Counted from the stretch's first letter, positions 1-9,076 are shown. The stretch: DNA of 64,000 bases from Limnovirga sp038203525 (GCA_038203525.1 JBBRDW010000011.1:3792-67791), one strand, 5' to 3'. Numbers and translations are program-made. Notes: generated by a model not told the origin, from the sequence alone.

Positions 1-138
1 TGAGAAATATTTTGTTGGAACGGGCTTTTAAAAAGAGTACCTATCGGCAAAAAAATACTCTGCAATAGTTTTCTTTATAAAAACCACTACAAAGTATAAA
101 TGGAAATAAAGGTTAGCAACGGCGTGTTCCATAAGGTT

Positions 139-213
139 GTTTAACTTTAAACACCGTTTAAATAAACTTCCATTACTCATCGACTTCAATTTTTTATTAA
201 AGTTTAATTAAAC
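139..213 (+). promoter_or_regulatory. operator-like GTTTAA palindromes upstream of alkB
   Basis: Bases 1-261 hold no gene that I can see. Within them are three palindromic or near-palindromic sites: GTTTAACTTTAAAC (139-152, perfect), GTTTAAATAAAC (156-167, imperfect) and GTTTAATTAAAC (202-213, perfect). A further GTTTAA half-site follows at 223. All lie within 125 bp of the alkB start. The arrangement suggests cooperative binding by a dimeric repressor (TetR-like or similar), but the regulator is unknown and the AT-rich context makes chance similarity possible. Confidence 0.4.
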
Positions 214-261
214 GAAACGGATGTTTAATTTTAAAGGCCAAAAACAATTTAAATATTACAA

Positions 262-1311
262 ATGCGGGCACATCCACTAAAATATGCATCGCCTTTTCTA
301 ATATACGGGCTTGCCCTGTTATCTTTATTCAACACCGGCATTTGGTGCTGGCTGGCGTTGATTTATGCCTGGATACTTGTACCTGCTGCGGAGCTTTTTC
401 AAAAACCAGACCCCGCCAATATGGAAATGGCGGAAGAAGAAATAGCAAAAGAAAACGGGTGGTACGATTATATTTTGTATAGCGTGGTGCTGTTTCAATT
501 CGCTGCTCTTTTTATTTTTTTGTGGCAGATGAAACACAGCAGCTTCAATTCGTTTGATGCGGTTGGCAGGATTTTTACAATGGGCTTACTATGTGGTACA
601 TTTGGAATAAATGTGGGGCACGAACTTGGACACCGCTCTAAACAATTTGAAAAAATATTTGCAAAAGCTTTGTTGCTTACCAGCCTTTATATGCATTTCT
701 TTATTGAGCATAATAAGGGTCACCACAAAAATGTAGCTACAAAAAATGACCCTGCAAGTGCAAGACTTTGGGAACCTGTTTACATGTTTTATTTCCGGTC
801 GGTTTTTTTGAGCTATATAAGCGCCTGGAAAATTGCCAACAGAGATATGTCGAAAAAAGGTATGGCTGCTTTTAGCCTGCGTAACGAAATGCTTCAAATG
901 CATTTGATACAAGTTGCTTTTGTTGCAATAATATTTTTTTCGTTCGGCTGGCTGGTAACAACCTGGTATTTAATTGCGGCAGTAATTGGCATAACATTGC
1001 TGGAGACCGTAAATTACATTGAACACTACGGTTTAAAAAGGAATGAATTAAGTGCCGGAAAATTTGAAAGAACTATGCCGGCACATAGCTGGAACAGCGA
1101 TCACATTATTGGCAGAATGATGCTTTTTGAGTTAAGCCGCCACAGCGATCATCACTATCTTGCCAGCCGAAAATACCAATTGTTGCGCCACCATGATGAT
1201 GCACCCCAAATGCCCACTGGCTACCCCGGTATGATGATATTGTCTTTAATACCTCCGGCTTGGTTTTACGTTATGCACAGGCAAATGCGTAAATATAAAA
1301 CAGCGAATTAA
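262..1311 (+). CDS. alkB: AlkB-like membrane alkane/fatty-acid hydroxylase
   Basis: This is a 349-residue integral membrane non-haem di-iron oxygenase of the alkane 1-monooxygenase/fatty acid desaturase superfamily. The histidine clusters are visible in order: HELGHR (about 120), EHNKGHH (149), NYIEHYGL (251-258) and RHSDHH (293-298). The NYxEHYGL signature is what separates AlkB from ordinary desaturases. Several hydrophobic helices surround the motifs. The family hydroxylates terminal methyl groups of medium-chain alkanes using rubredoxin electrons; no rubredoxin gene is seen here. The next gene is an acyl-CoA dehydrogenase, which would fit oxidation of the resulting fatty acids, though an IPR1 repeat and a separate promoter box lie between them. 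The true substrate cannot be read from sequence. Confidence 0.88.
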   Translation: MRAHPLKYASPFLIYGLALLSLFNTGIWCWLALIYAWILVPAAELFQKPDPANMEMAEEEIAKENGWYDYILYSVVLFQFAALFIFLWQMKHSSFNSFDAVGRIFTMGLLCGTFGINVGHELGHRSKQFEKIFAKALLLTSLYMHFFIEHNKGHHKNVATKNDPASARLWEPVYMFYFRSVFLSYISAWKIANRDMSKKGMAAFSLRNEMLQMHLIQVAFVAIIFFSFGWLVTTWYLIAAVIGITLLETVNYIEHYGLKRNELSAGKFERTMPAHSWNSDHIIGRMMLFELSRHSDHHYLASRKYQLLRHHDDAPQMPTGYPGMMILSLIPPAWFYVMHRQMRKYKTAN

Positions 1312-1370
1312 TCAATTAGTAACTCATAACTTTTACTTCGCAGGTTCCCCATGCTGCTTAGAGATATATT

Positions 1371-1447
1371 GTACAAGACTACGACCACCGCCTCGGGCGG
1401 GGCAAGCTGCAACAGGGATGCCATAAAGAACAAAGTCTGGCCCAAAA
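1371..1447 (+). repeat. IPR1 copy 1 (right half, nested-insert variant)
   Basis: The right arm starts GTACAAGACTACGAC. It is then interrupted by a CACCGCC/GGCGGGGCAAGCT insert before GCAAC, followed by the GGATGCCATAAA box and a CTGGCCCAAAA end. No clear left arm is visible. It lies between alkB and the acyl-CoA dehydrogenase gene. Confidence 0.75.
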
Positions 1448-1509
1448 TGTATTTATTACTTAATTTTTTCCCGTTCGCGGTTTTTTATAAAGCGCTAGGT
1501 TTTATCTGC

Positions 1510-1535
1510 TACATTTGCACCCTAACAAATGTTAG
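1510..1535 (+). promoter_or_regulatory. -7 box TACATTTG with adjacent palindrome, acyl-CoA dehydrogenase
   Basis: TACATTTG (1510-1517) matches the Bacteroidota -7 consensus TAnnTTTG and lies 21 bases before the ATG at 1539. No good -33 TTG is seen. Directly downstream, CTAACAAATGTTAG (1522-1535) is an inverted repeat (CTAAC/GTTAG) that would overlap the transcription start, so it is a plausible operator. Confidence 0.5.
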
Positions 1536-1538
1536 CAC

Positions 1539-2681
1539 ATGAATTTTAAGAACGAGGAGATAACAGAACAGGTAGCACAAACAGCCAGGGATTTTGCCAA
1601 TCAATATATACGGCCACATGTAATGGAATGGGACGAAACCCAGCAGTTTCCACTCCACATTTTTAAGGAAATGGGAAAGCTGGGTATGATGGGCGTTTTT
1701 GTTCCCGAAGAATATGGGGGCACCGGCCTTGGTTACACAGAGTATAAAATCATCATTGAAGAGATAGCTAAAGTTTGTGGCTCTATTGGGTTGAGCCTTG
1801 CCGCGCATAACTCACTTTGCGTGGGCCATATTCTTGCCTTTGGCAATGAAGTACAGAAACAGAAATACCTGCCAAAACTGGCATCAGCCGAGTGGTTGGG
1901 CGCCTGGGGTTTAACCGAGCCCAACACCGGGAGTGATGCCGGCAATATGAAATGCACTGCCGTAAAAGATGGCGATAACTGGATTTTGAACGGCACCAAA
2001 TGCTGGATTACGCATGGTAAAAGCGGCGATATTGCAGTTGTTGTGGCGCGTACGGGCGAACCCCGCACCAGAAATAACTCCACTACTTTTGTTATTGAGC
2101 GTGGTGCCCCGGGTTTTAGTGCAGGCAAAAAAGAAAACAAATTAGGGATGCGGGCCAGCGAAACGGCCGAGATGATCTTTGAAAACTGCATTGTTCCCGA
2201 TAGCAGCCGCCTTGGTGAAGTTGGCGATGGTTTTAAACAGGCCATGAAAGTTTTGGATGGAGGAAGAATTTCTATTGCATCCCTTTCGTTGGGTATTGCA
2301 AAAGGAGCGTATGAGGCGGCATTGCAATACTCAAAAGAACGCTACCAGTTCGATAAACCTATCTCAGATTTTCAGGGCGTAAGTTTTAAACTGGCCGATA
2401 TGGCCACAGAAATAATGGCTGCAGAATTAATTACCCTAAAAGCCTGCGATCTTAAAAATAAAGGACTTAAAGTTACCAAACAAGCTGCCATGGCTAAGTA
2501 TTATGCCAGCGAGGTAGCCGTTAAAGTAGCCAATGATGCGGTACAGATTTTTGGCGGCTATGGGTACACCAAGGATTTTCCTGTTGAAAAATTTTACCGC
2601 GATGCTAAGCTTTGTACCATTGGCGAAGGCACTTCAGAAATACAAAAAATAGTTATTGCCAGGGAATGTTTTGATGAGTAG
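1539..2681 (+). CDS. acyl-CoA dehydrogenase
   Basis: This is a 380-residue flavoprotein of the acyl-CoA dehydrogenase family, which makes the alpha,beta trans double bond in acyl-CoA and passes electrons to ETF. The FAD/substrate signature GLTEPNTGSDAG (about 127-138) is present. Near the C terminus is IGEGTSEIQ, with Glu363 in the position of the catalytic base of the short-chain/butyryl subgroup. Length is typical of the family. Substrate chain length cannot be fixed, but the motif layout resembles short/medium-chain enzymes. Its position after alkB suggests lipid oxidation. The gene has its own promoter-like box. Confidence 0.93.
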   Translation: MNFKNEEITEQVAQTARDFANQYIRPHVMEWDETQQFPLHIFKEMGKLGMMGVFVPEEYGGTGLGYTEYKIIIEEIAKVCGSIGLSLAAHNSLCVGHILAFGNEVQKQKYLPKLASAEWLGAWGLTEPNTGSDAGNMKCTAVKDGDNWILNGTKCWITHGKSGDIAVVVARTGEPRTRNNSTTFVIERGAPGFSAGKKENKLGMRASETAEMIFENCIVPDSSRLGEVGDGFKQAMKVLDGGRISIASLSLGIAKGAYEAALQYSKERYQFDKPISDFQGVSFKLADMATEIMAAELITLKACDLKNKGLKVTKQAAMAKYYASEVAVKVANDAVQIFGGYGYTKDFPVEKFYRDAKLCTIGEGTSEIQKIVIARECFDE

Positions 2682-2713
2682 TAAAAAAGTATAGTAATTA
2701 TTTTTTTAAATTT

Positions 2714-2903
2714 ATGTACCCGGCATAAGTTTTTTAATTAAGCTTTTCTTGCGTCGCACTCTTGTACCTTCAGAACAATTATGAGCAGGTGACTGCACAA
2801 TATTCTTTGCCTGGTTGCTTTATTACCTTCTTGCATTTGCTTGACGCAGCACAAGAGTGCGACGCAACAGCTGACGCCATAAAAAACTGTGGCTGGTAAC
2901 AAA
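2714..2903. repeat. IPR1 copy 2 (two-armed)
   Basis: The left arm TTGCGTCGCACTCTTGTAC is at 2749-2767. Its complement is at 2849-2867 with one mismatch, and the loop is about 81 bases. Outer boxes CCCGGCA (left) and GACGCCATAAAAAAC...GGCTGG (right) are present. It fills most of the 331-base gap before the ThuA fusion gene, in which I see no other feature. Confidence 0.9.
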
Positions 2904-3012
2904 AAACCGCTTATGGTGTCAATAAGACACTTTTATAAAATTCTTGAAGCTATATAACCTTTTACACCTAAATTTATAGCATTCATAAATTATAAAAGTC
3001 ATAAAACGTCAA

Positions 3013-6000
3013 ATGAAAAAGTTTCAATTATTGCTTTTAGCTGCCATTATAATCCTGTATTTTTCGTGCAGCAATTCTAAAAATGGCAAACCGCTGGTCC
3101 TCGTTTTTTCTAAAACTGCCCAGTTTCGCCATACATCTATACCAGCCGGAATAGCAGCCATTCAGAAGTTGGGAGCAGAAAACGGTTTTGAAGTGGAAGC
3201 CACTGAAAATGCAGATGAATTTAACGAAGATTCACTGAAAAAATATGCAGCAGTTATTTTTTTAAGTACAACCGGCGATGTGCTGGATTATAAGCAGGAA
3301 GCGGCTTTTGAGCGTTTTATACAGGCAGGTGGCGGTTACGTTGGCGTACATGCAGCAACAGACACAGAATACGACTGGGGCTGGTATGGCAGATTGGTTG
3401 GCGCCTATTTTAACGGCCATCCAGAACAGCAGGACGCAAAATTTATTATCAAGGATAAAAACTTTGCAGCTACTAAATTTTTCACCGATACTGTTTGGCA
3501 ACGTAAAGATGAGCTGTACAATTTCAAAAAAATAAACCCCGATATTCATGTGCTCATTACTATTGATGAATCATCCTATAAAGGTGGAACCAATGGTGCA
3601 TTTCACCCAATGAGCTGGTACCACGATTATGATGGAGGACGTGCCTTTTATACAGAGCTTGGCCACACTGATGAATCTTATACAGAGCCAAATTACCTCA
3701 AGCATCTACTGGGCGGTATTGAGTATGCTATTGGTGATAACAAACCACTTGAATATTCCAAAGCTACATCAGAATTGCCTCCGGCTGAGGAGCGTTTTAC
3801 TAAAACGCAGCTTTCGATGGGCGAATTTTTCGAACCAACAGAAATGACGATCCTTCCAAATTTTGATGTAATGATCGTTCAGCGCCGTGGTCAAATTCTT
3901 TTATACAGTAATGAAAAAAAGAATGTAAAACAGGTGGGCTTACTAAATGTTTACTGGCGTACAGCTACGCCTGGCGTTAATGCAGAAGAAGGTTTAATGG
4001 GCCTTTGTAAAGACCCCAATTTTGCAAAAAATAATTGGGTGTACATGTATTATAGCCCCGCAGACAGTGCTGTAAACAGGTTATCAAGATTCACGCTCAA
4101 AAATGACACGATAGATCTTGCCACAGAAATTTCGATCCTTGAAGTTAAATCTCAGCGCAATATTTGCTGCCATACCGGTGGCTCCATTGCTTTTGGCCCG
4201 GATGGTTTATTATATTTTTCTGCCGGCGATAATTCAACTCCTTTTAATGAACCGGGTGTAAAGTATGTGAACAGCGGTTTTGGCCCAATGAATGACCTGC
4301 CTGGCCATCAACAATATGATGCACGAAGATCCTCCGGTAATACGAATGACCTACGTGGTAAGATCAATCGAATCAAGGTAAATGATGATGGTACTTATTC
4401 TATACCCGATGGCAACCTTTTCCCCAAAGGCACCGATAAAACCAGGCCTGAAATTTATGTAATGGGCAACCGCAATCCTTACCGCATTTCTGTTGACCAG
4501 AAGAACAGTTTCCTCTATTGGGGCGAAGTGGGCCCAGATGCTGACAGCGACAGCCTGGATACCCGCGGCTCACGTGGTTATGATGAAGTAAACCAAGCAC
4601 GCAAAGCAGGTTATTTTGGCTGGCCTTTATTTGTTGGCAATAATTTCCCCTACCGCGAGTTTGATTATGCCACCGGTAAAAGTGGCCCGGCTTATGATCC
4701 TGCAAAACCAATTAATAATTCAAGAAACAATACCGGTCTTACAGAACTGCCACCTGCCCAACCTGCTTTTATATGGTACCCGTATGCCGCTTCGGCAGAT
4801 TTTCCGGAAGTGGGCAGCGGTGGACGTAATGCCATGGCTGGCCCAGTTTATTACACAGATATGTTTCCTAAAGAAACGCGTCTGCCTGATTACTACAATG
4901 GCAAACTATTGATTTACGACTGGATACGCGGATGGATAAAGGCAGTAACCATGCTACCCAATGGCGACTTTGATAAAATGGAACCTTTCTTCCCCAACAT
5001 TAAAGTGAACTCTCTAATTGACATGGAAGTTGGCCCTGACGGAAAATTATATTTACTGGAGTATGGCACAGGATGGTTCAGTAAAAATCCTGATGCTGGT
5101 CTTTTCCGTATCGATTATAATCCCGGAAATATGGCACCACAGGTTAGCGAATTGCAGGTAGATAAAACTTCTGGCAATTTACCTTTTGCTATAAAAGCAT
5201 CGGTAACTGCTAAAGATCCTGAGAAAGATAAACTTACTTATGTATGGGATCTAGGTAACGGCACTTCAAAAGAAACCACAGAGCCAGCCCTTGATTATTC
5301 ATACACCGGAGCTGGCGATTTCAAAGTTTCAGTAACGGTAAAAGATGCCCAGGGGGCTTACACAAAAAGCGATGCCATTGCTGTATATGCAGGTAACGAA
5401 GAACCGGTTGTTTCCTTATCAATTACCAGCGGCAATAAATCATTTTACATGCCCGGTGTTCCTGTAAATTACAAGGTAGAAGTAAAGGATAATGATACAG
5501 CAAAAGTAGATCCTGCCAACCTCTATATTTCTGCTGAATATATGCAGGGTTACGATAATGCAGCTTCTGCAATGGGGCATCAGAAGGGTGCAGCAGCCGT
5601 AAGTGGCAAAAGCCTCATGCTTTCGTTAGATTGCAAGAGTTGCCATAAAGAAGCAGAAAAATCTGTAGGCCCGGCGTTTATAGCCGTTGCTGCAAAATAT
5701 GCAAAAGACCCAAATGCTAACAGCTACCTAAGCCAAAAAATTATTAGTGGCGGCGGCGGCGTTTGGGGCGACGTTGCCATGGCTGCACACCCTACACTGG
5801 CAGAAAATGATGTGCAGCAAATCGTAAGTTGGATATTAACACTTGGCAATAACACAACGGTAAAAAAATCGCTGCCGCAGGAAGGTTCTGTAACACCTTC
5901 TGCTAGTGAAAAACCAAACAGTATTTTGGTTTTAGCAGCAAGTTATACAGATAAAGGCGGCACTAATATTAAAGCGCTTACGGGTACCAACAGCATTGCT

Positions 6001-6411
6001 TTGCGCAGCAATAATTACAGTTTTACAGGCAAGGAAAAAATACAGGGCTTTACTGTTTTTGCCTACAACGGCATGAACGTGATGATTATGCCAAATGGAG
6101 AAGGTTCAATCGGTATTGACAGCCTTGATCTTTCAGGTGTGCACTCCATTAACATTACGAGTGGGTGGCAGGATGTACCGCAGTTTGGTTTCGATTTTGA
6201 AGCAAGGCTCGATGGCGCAGACGGTAAACTGCTCGGTAAAGGGAGCATGCCCGCACCAAAGAAAGATCAAAAAGGAGGCATGGCACATTTACCAATAGAA
6301 GCGGTAACAGATGGTAATTTTCACAGCGTTTATATTAAGTATACCCCGAATAATTCAAAGGGGACCGCCGTACAGGGTGGAATTATAAGTTTGCAATTCA
6401 ACGCAAAATAA
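3013..6411 (+). CDS. ThuA / PQQ-type sugar dehydrogenase / PKD / cytochrome c fusion lipoprotein
   Basis: This is a 1132-residue exported lipoprotein with lipobox FSC at Cys19. Domain order as read: ThuA-like (about 28-240, trehalose-utilisation/glutamine-amidotransferase fold); glucose/sorbosone dehydrogenase-like beta-propeller (about 265-700); PKD domain (about 705-795, with YVWDLGNGTS and YSYTGAGDFKVSVTVKD); class I cytochrome c with CKSCH haem motif (Cys874, Cys877, His878); and a C-terminal beta-rich domain (about 960-1132) that resembles carbohydrate-binding modules. Similar fusions are common in Bacteroidota that degrade polysaccharides. A periplasmic or outer-membrane sugar oxidation role, with electrons leaving by the attached haem, is inference. 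It is monocistronic and flanked by IPR1 copies. Confidence 0.85.
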   Translation: MKKFQLLLLAAIIILYFSCSNSKNGKPLVLVFSKTAQFRHTSIPAGIAAIQKLGAENGFEVEATENADEFNEDSLKKYAAVIFLSTTGDVLDYKQEAAFERFIQAGGGYVGVHAATDTEYDWGWYGRLVGAYFNGHPEQQDAKFIIKDKNFAATKFFTDTVWQRKDELYNFKKINPDIHVLITIDESSYKGGTNGAFHPMSWYHDYDGGRAFYTELGHTDESYTEPNYLKHLLGGIEYAIGDNKPLEYSKATSELPPAEERFTKTQLSMGEFFEPTEMTILPNFDVMIVQRRGQILLYSNEKKNVKQVGLLNVYWRTATPGVNAEEGLMGLCKDPNFAKNNWVYMYYSPADSAVNRLSRFTLKNDTIDLATEISILEVKSQRNICCHTGGSIAFGPDGLLYFSAGDNSTPFNEPGVKYVNSGFGPMNDLPGHQQYDARRSSGNTNDLRGKINRIKVNDDGTYSIPDGNLFPKGTDKTRPEIYVMGNRNPYRISVDQKNSFLYWGEVGPDADSDSLDTRGSRGYDEVNQARKAGYFGWPLFVGNNFPYREFDYATGKSGPAYDPAKPINNSRNNTGLTELPPAQPAFIWYPYAASADFPEVGSGGRNAMAGPVYYTDMFPKETRLPDYYNGKLLIYDWIRGWIKAVTMLPNGDFDKMEPFFPNIKVNSLIDMEVGPDGKLYLLEYGTGWFSKNPDAGLFRIDYNPGNMAPQVSELQVDKTSGNLPFAIKASVTAKDPEKDKLTYVWDLGNGTSKETTEPALDYSYTGAGDFKVSVTVKDAQGAYTKSDAIAVYAGNEEPVVSLSITSGNKSFYMPGVPVNYKVEVKDNDTAKVDPANLYISAEYMQGYDNAASAMGHQKGAAAVSGKSLMLSLDCKSCHKEAEKSVGPAFIAVAAKYAKDPNANSYLSQKIISGGGGVWGDVAMAAHPTLAENDVQQIVSWILTLGNNTTVKKSLPQEGSVTPSASEKPNSILVLAASYTDKGGTNIKALTGTNSIALRSNNYSFTGKEKIQGFTVFAYNGMNVMIMPNGEGSIGIDSLDLSGVHSINITSGWQDVPQFGFDFEARLDGADGKLLGKGSMPAPKKDQKGGMAHLPIEAVTDGNFHSVYIKYTPNNSKGTAVQGGIISLQFNAK

Positions 6412-6430
6412 AGTACCTGGAATTTGCTAT

Positions 6431-6505
6431 TAGCCCGACAAAAAATTCATTGTGCGTCTTGGTTGCAGCTTGCCCTGCTCTAAGCGGTGGTCGCACTCTT
6501 ATCCT
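6431..6505 (-). repeat. IPR1 copy 3 (left half, nested-insert variant)
   Basis: It begins TAGCCCGACA, followed by GGTTGCAGCTTGCCCTGC, then AAGCGGTGGTCGCACTCTTAT. This is the nested GC-rich insert version read in the left-arm orientation. Only a degenerate right end (GCCCGC, ACGCCATAA) is visible near 6530-6560. Confidence 0.65.
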
Positions 6506-6571
6506 TTAAGAAAGAATTGCACAACAAATCAAATGCCCGCTATAGTAACAACGCCATAATCAGACAAAAGA

Positions 6572-6605
6572 AAAGCAGCAGTATTATATATTGCTGCTTT
6601 TTCTT
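6572..6605. terminator. bidirectional intrinsic terminator
   Basis: The stem AGCAGCA/TGCTGCT with a short AT loop is flanked by A-rich and T-rich runs, so it can act on both strands. It overlaps the stop codon of the leftward TMEM220-like gene and lies downstream of the rightward ThuA fusion gene. Confidence 0.65.
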
Positions 6606-6964
6606 TTTACATAAACCCAGTCAATTACGAGTATCGTAATTAAAATAACCAAGCCGAAAAATTCCCTGGTTTCTTCTATCCACGGCTTTTCCGCCTTCAT
6701 TGTTCCGGCAATATTTTCTTCGTTGTGCAGGTTTATCCAGTCGAGCAAACCATTGGCATCAAAAACTTTATAGGTTGCATATGCTGCATACAAAACTATT
6801 CCAAGCATATATAATTTAGGATAAAATTTTAGTTTAGAAGCCTGCCAGCAAAGTACCGAAGTGTAAAGGTAAATCGGCATCCAGAGATACGGGTCGGGAT
6901 CGTTGTATTGCAACGCTGCAAAGAGAAAAAATGTAAAACAGAAAAAAATATTGAAAATTTTCAT
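6584..6964 (-). CDS. TMEM220-like small membrane protein
   Basis: This is a 126-residue membrane protein. Its N terminus (hydrophobic helix, then LQYNDPDPYLWMPIY) matches the TMEM220 family pattern, in which the NDPDP motif follows the first helix. About four hydrophobic segments are visible (residues 3-18, 26-42, 50-66 and 103-119). No biochemical function is established for the family. It is isolated, convergent with the ThuA fusion gene, and ends inside a hairpin that looks like a shared terminator. Confidence 0.7.
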   Translation of the reverse strand: MKIFNIFFCFTFFLFAALQYNDPDPYLWMPIYLYTSVLCWQASKLKFYPKLYMLGIVLYAAYATYKVFDANGLLDWINLHNEENIAGTMKAEKPWIEETREFFGLVILITILVIDWVYVKRKSSNI

Positions 6965-7030
6965 GGCAGGTTATTTAGATAAAGTTATATAAATTGAAAA
7001 CACGCCCTTCAGCTCAAATATAATCTGAAC

Positions 7031-7090
7031 GCACAAGAGTGCGACGCAAGTACAGCCAAATTCATATTCAATTGCCGGGCACAAAAAAAC
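7031..7090 (+). repeat. IPR1 copy 4 (right half)
   Basis: GCACAAGAGTGCGACGCAAG is followed about 25 bases later by ATTGCCGGGCACAAAAAAA. The left arm is not seen. The A-run at its right end doubles as the T-tract of the atpC terminator on the opposite strand. Confidence 0.8.
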
Positions 7091-7110
7091 CCACAACTTT
7101 CATTGCGGGC
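7083..7110 (-). terminator. intrinsic terminator of atpDC
   Basis: On the minus strand, CCCGCAA pairs with TTGTGGG (one G-T pair) around a six-base loop and is followed by seven T. It starts about 26 bases after the atpC stop. Confidence 0.75.
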
Positions 7111-7135
7111 TTTAATAAATTTACCAAACGAAAAC

Positions 7136-7387
7136 TTAGAGCGCCGTTGCACCTTCAACCAATACCGTTACCTTGTTTTGTAATACTTCAACAAAGCCAC
7201 TCTGTATGCTGTAGTTTTCAATACTACTCTTATCGATCAATATTTTGAGGTTCCCTTTACCCAAAGCACTTACCAGAGGGGCATGTTTATCAAGCACTTC
7301 GAACTGGCCGGATATACCTGGCAACTGAACGCCGTACACATCTCCACTGTATATTTTTTTCTCTGGTGTTAATATTTCTAATGTCAT
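7136..7387 (-). CDS. atpC: ATP synthase F1 subunit epsilon
   Basis: This is an 83-residue epsilon subunit lacking the C-terminal helical hairpin, as in other Bacteroidota where the protein is about 80 residues. The beta-sandwich signature is clear: GVQLPGISGQFEVLDKHAPLVSAL, then IQSGFVEVLQNKVTVLVEGA. An upstream ATG at 7429 would add 14 residues (FQTLPRWGRWRGF), but those codons are derived from the GC-rich IPR2 repeat, so MTLEIL at 7387 is taken as the start. It follows atpD on the same strand, 162 bases away, and a terminator follows. Confidence 0.93.
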   Translation of the reverse strand: MTLEILTPEKKIYSGDVYGVQLPGISGQFEVLDKHAPLVSALGKGNLKILIDKSSIENYSIQSGFVEVLQNKVTVLVEGATAL

Positions 7388-7390
7388 AAA

Positions 7391-7545
7391 GCCCCTCCAT
7401 CTCCCCCAGCGGGGGAGGGTTTGAAACACGCTGACTGATTTTGAAAGTCACCGTATTTTATTTTTTAAATGATGAATAAAGAACCAAAAAAAAAACCTGT
7501 TATCGTCCATCATATACTTCCCTTTTGGGGAGGTTAGGTGGTGCT
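7391..7545. repeat. IPR2 pair 1 at the atpD-atpC junction
   Basis: The reverse arm (7391-7421, CCCCTCCATCTCCCCC then GGGGGAGGG) and forward arm (7517-7545, CTTCCCTTTTGGGGAGG then TTAGGTGG) face each other across a 95-base AT-rich spacer. Each arm can form its own small GC-rich hairpin. The pair occupies almost exactly the space between the atpD stop and the atpC start. Confidence 0.75.
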
Positions 7546-7549
7546 ACTT

Positions 7550-9052
7550 TTATCCCTGTGCTGCAGCCAATAATTTCTTTCCTTTTTCAATGGCATCGTC
7601 AATTGTACCAACCAAGTTGAATGCCGCCTCAGGATACTCATCCACTTCGCCATCCATGATCATGTTAAAGCCTTTAATGGTATCGTTGATATCTACAAAA
7701 ATGCCTTTTAAACCCGTGAACTGCTCTGCCACAAAGAAAGGCTGGCTAAGAAAACGCTGTACACGGCGTGCACGGCTTACCGTTAATTTATCTTCATCGC
7801 TCAATTCATCCATACCAAGGATGGCGATGATATCCTGCAATTCTTTATAACGCTGTAAAATCAGTTTTACGCGGTTAGCACAATCGTAATGCACATCACC
7901 AACGATCAACGGAGTAAGAATACGGCTGGTAGAATCCAGTGGATCCACCGCAGGATAAATACCAAGATCGGATATTTTACGGCTTAATACAGTTGTTGCA
8001 TCGAGATGGGCAAATGTTGTTGCGGGAGCCGGATCGGTCAAGTCATCCGCAGGCACATAAACCGCCTGTACCGAAGTGATGGAACCGTTCTTTGTAGAAG
8101 TAATACGCTCCTGCATTAAACCCATTTCCGTGGCAAGTGTTGGCTGATACCCCACTGCACTTGGCATACGTCCAAGCAACGCTGATACCTCAGAACCTGC
8201 TTGTGTAAAACGAAAGATATTATCTACGAAGAACAAAATGTCTTTTCCTTTTCCGGTGCCATCGCCATCACGGAAATATTCGGCGATTGTTAGTCCGCTC
8301 AAAGCCACACGTGCACGTGCTCCCGGAGGTTCGTTCATCTGGCCGAATACGAAAGTTGCCTGCGATTCTTTCAAACCTTCCATGTCAACTTTACTCAAAT
8401 CCCATCCACCTTCTTCCATGCTGTGTTTAAAAGCATCACCGTATTTCATAATGCCGGCTTCAATCATTTCACGCAACAGATCGTTTCCCTCACGGGTTCT
8501 TTCCCCTACACCAGCGAATACTGACAAACCACCATAACCTTTTGCGATGTTATTGATCAGTTCCTGGATCAATACGGTTTTACCAACACCCGCACCGCCA
8601 AACAAACCGATCTTACCACCTTTTGCATAAGGCTCAATAAGGTCAATTACTTTAATACCAGTATATAATATTTCTGTAGCGGTACTAAGATTTTCAAACA
8701 ATGGAGGCAAAGCGTGTATTGGGCGGCCATTTACTTTGCTTACCTGTGGCAGACCATCAATTGCATCGCCGGTTACATTAAAGAGACGGCCGTAGATCGC
8801 TTCGCCGGTTGGCATTGCAATGGCGATACCTGTATCAATAACTTCCATGCCGCGCATAAGACCTTCCGTTCCATCCATTGCAATCGTGCGTACGCTGTCC
8901 TCACCGAGGTGTTGCTGTACTTCAAGAACCAATTTATCTCCGTTATCCCTTCTCAGTTCCAACGCATTATAGATTTCGGGAAGGTTGCCATTAGTAAACT
9001 GAACGTCAACTACCGCACCAATGATCTGTTTTATTTTACCTTTAAAGGCCAT
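7550..9052 (-). CDS. atpD: ATP synthase F1 subunit beta
   Basis: This is a 500-residue catalytic beta subunit. The P-loop GGAGVGKT lies near residue 155, followed by the GERTREGNDL segment, the Walker B region DILFFVDNIFRF and the ALLGRMPSAVGYQPTL loop. A longer reading from 9079 would add nine residues (MPQNLNLLY) of no known homology; MAFKGKIKQIIGAVVDV is the normal start. Only atpC accompanies it. The other F1Fo genes are not in this window, a split known in many Bacteroidota. A TACCTTTG box lies 25 bases upstream. Confidence 0.97.
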   Translation of the reverse strand: MAFKGKIKQIIGAVVDVQFTNGNLPEIYNALELRRDNGDKLVLEVQQHLGEDSVRTIAMDGTEGLMRGMEVIDTGIAIAMPTGEAIYGRLFNVTGDAIDGLPQVSKVNGRPIHALPPLFENLSTATEILYTGIKVIDLIEPYAKGGKIGLFGGAGVGKTVLIQELINNIAKGYGGLSVFAGVGERTREGNDLLREMIEAGIMKYGDAFKHSMEEGGWDLSKVDMEGLKESQATFVFGQMNEPPGARARVALSGLTIAEYFRDGDGTGKGKDILFFVDNIFRFTQAGSEVSALLGRMPSAVGYQPTLATEMGLMQERITSTKNGSITSVQAVYVPADDLTDPAPATTFAHLDATTVLSRKISDLGIYPAVDPLDSTSRILTPLIVGDVHYDCANRVKLILQRYKELQDIIAILGMDELSDEDKLTVSRARRVQRFLSQPFFVAEQFTGLKGIFVDINDTIKGFNMIMDGEVDEYPEAAFNLVGTIDDAIEKGKKLLAAAQG

Positions 9053-9076
9053 ATATAAAAGGTTTAAATTTTGCGG

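Noticed and set aside
1351..1542. 63-codon open frame between alkB and the acyl-CoA dehydrogenase gene
   Set aside because: It runs through IPR1 copy 1 and the promoter of the next gene, has no homology-like composition and overlaps the next start.
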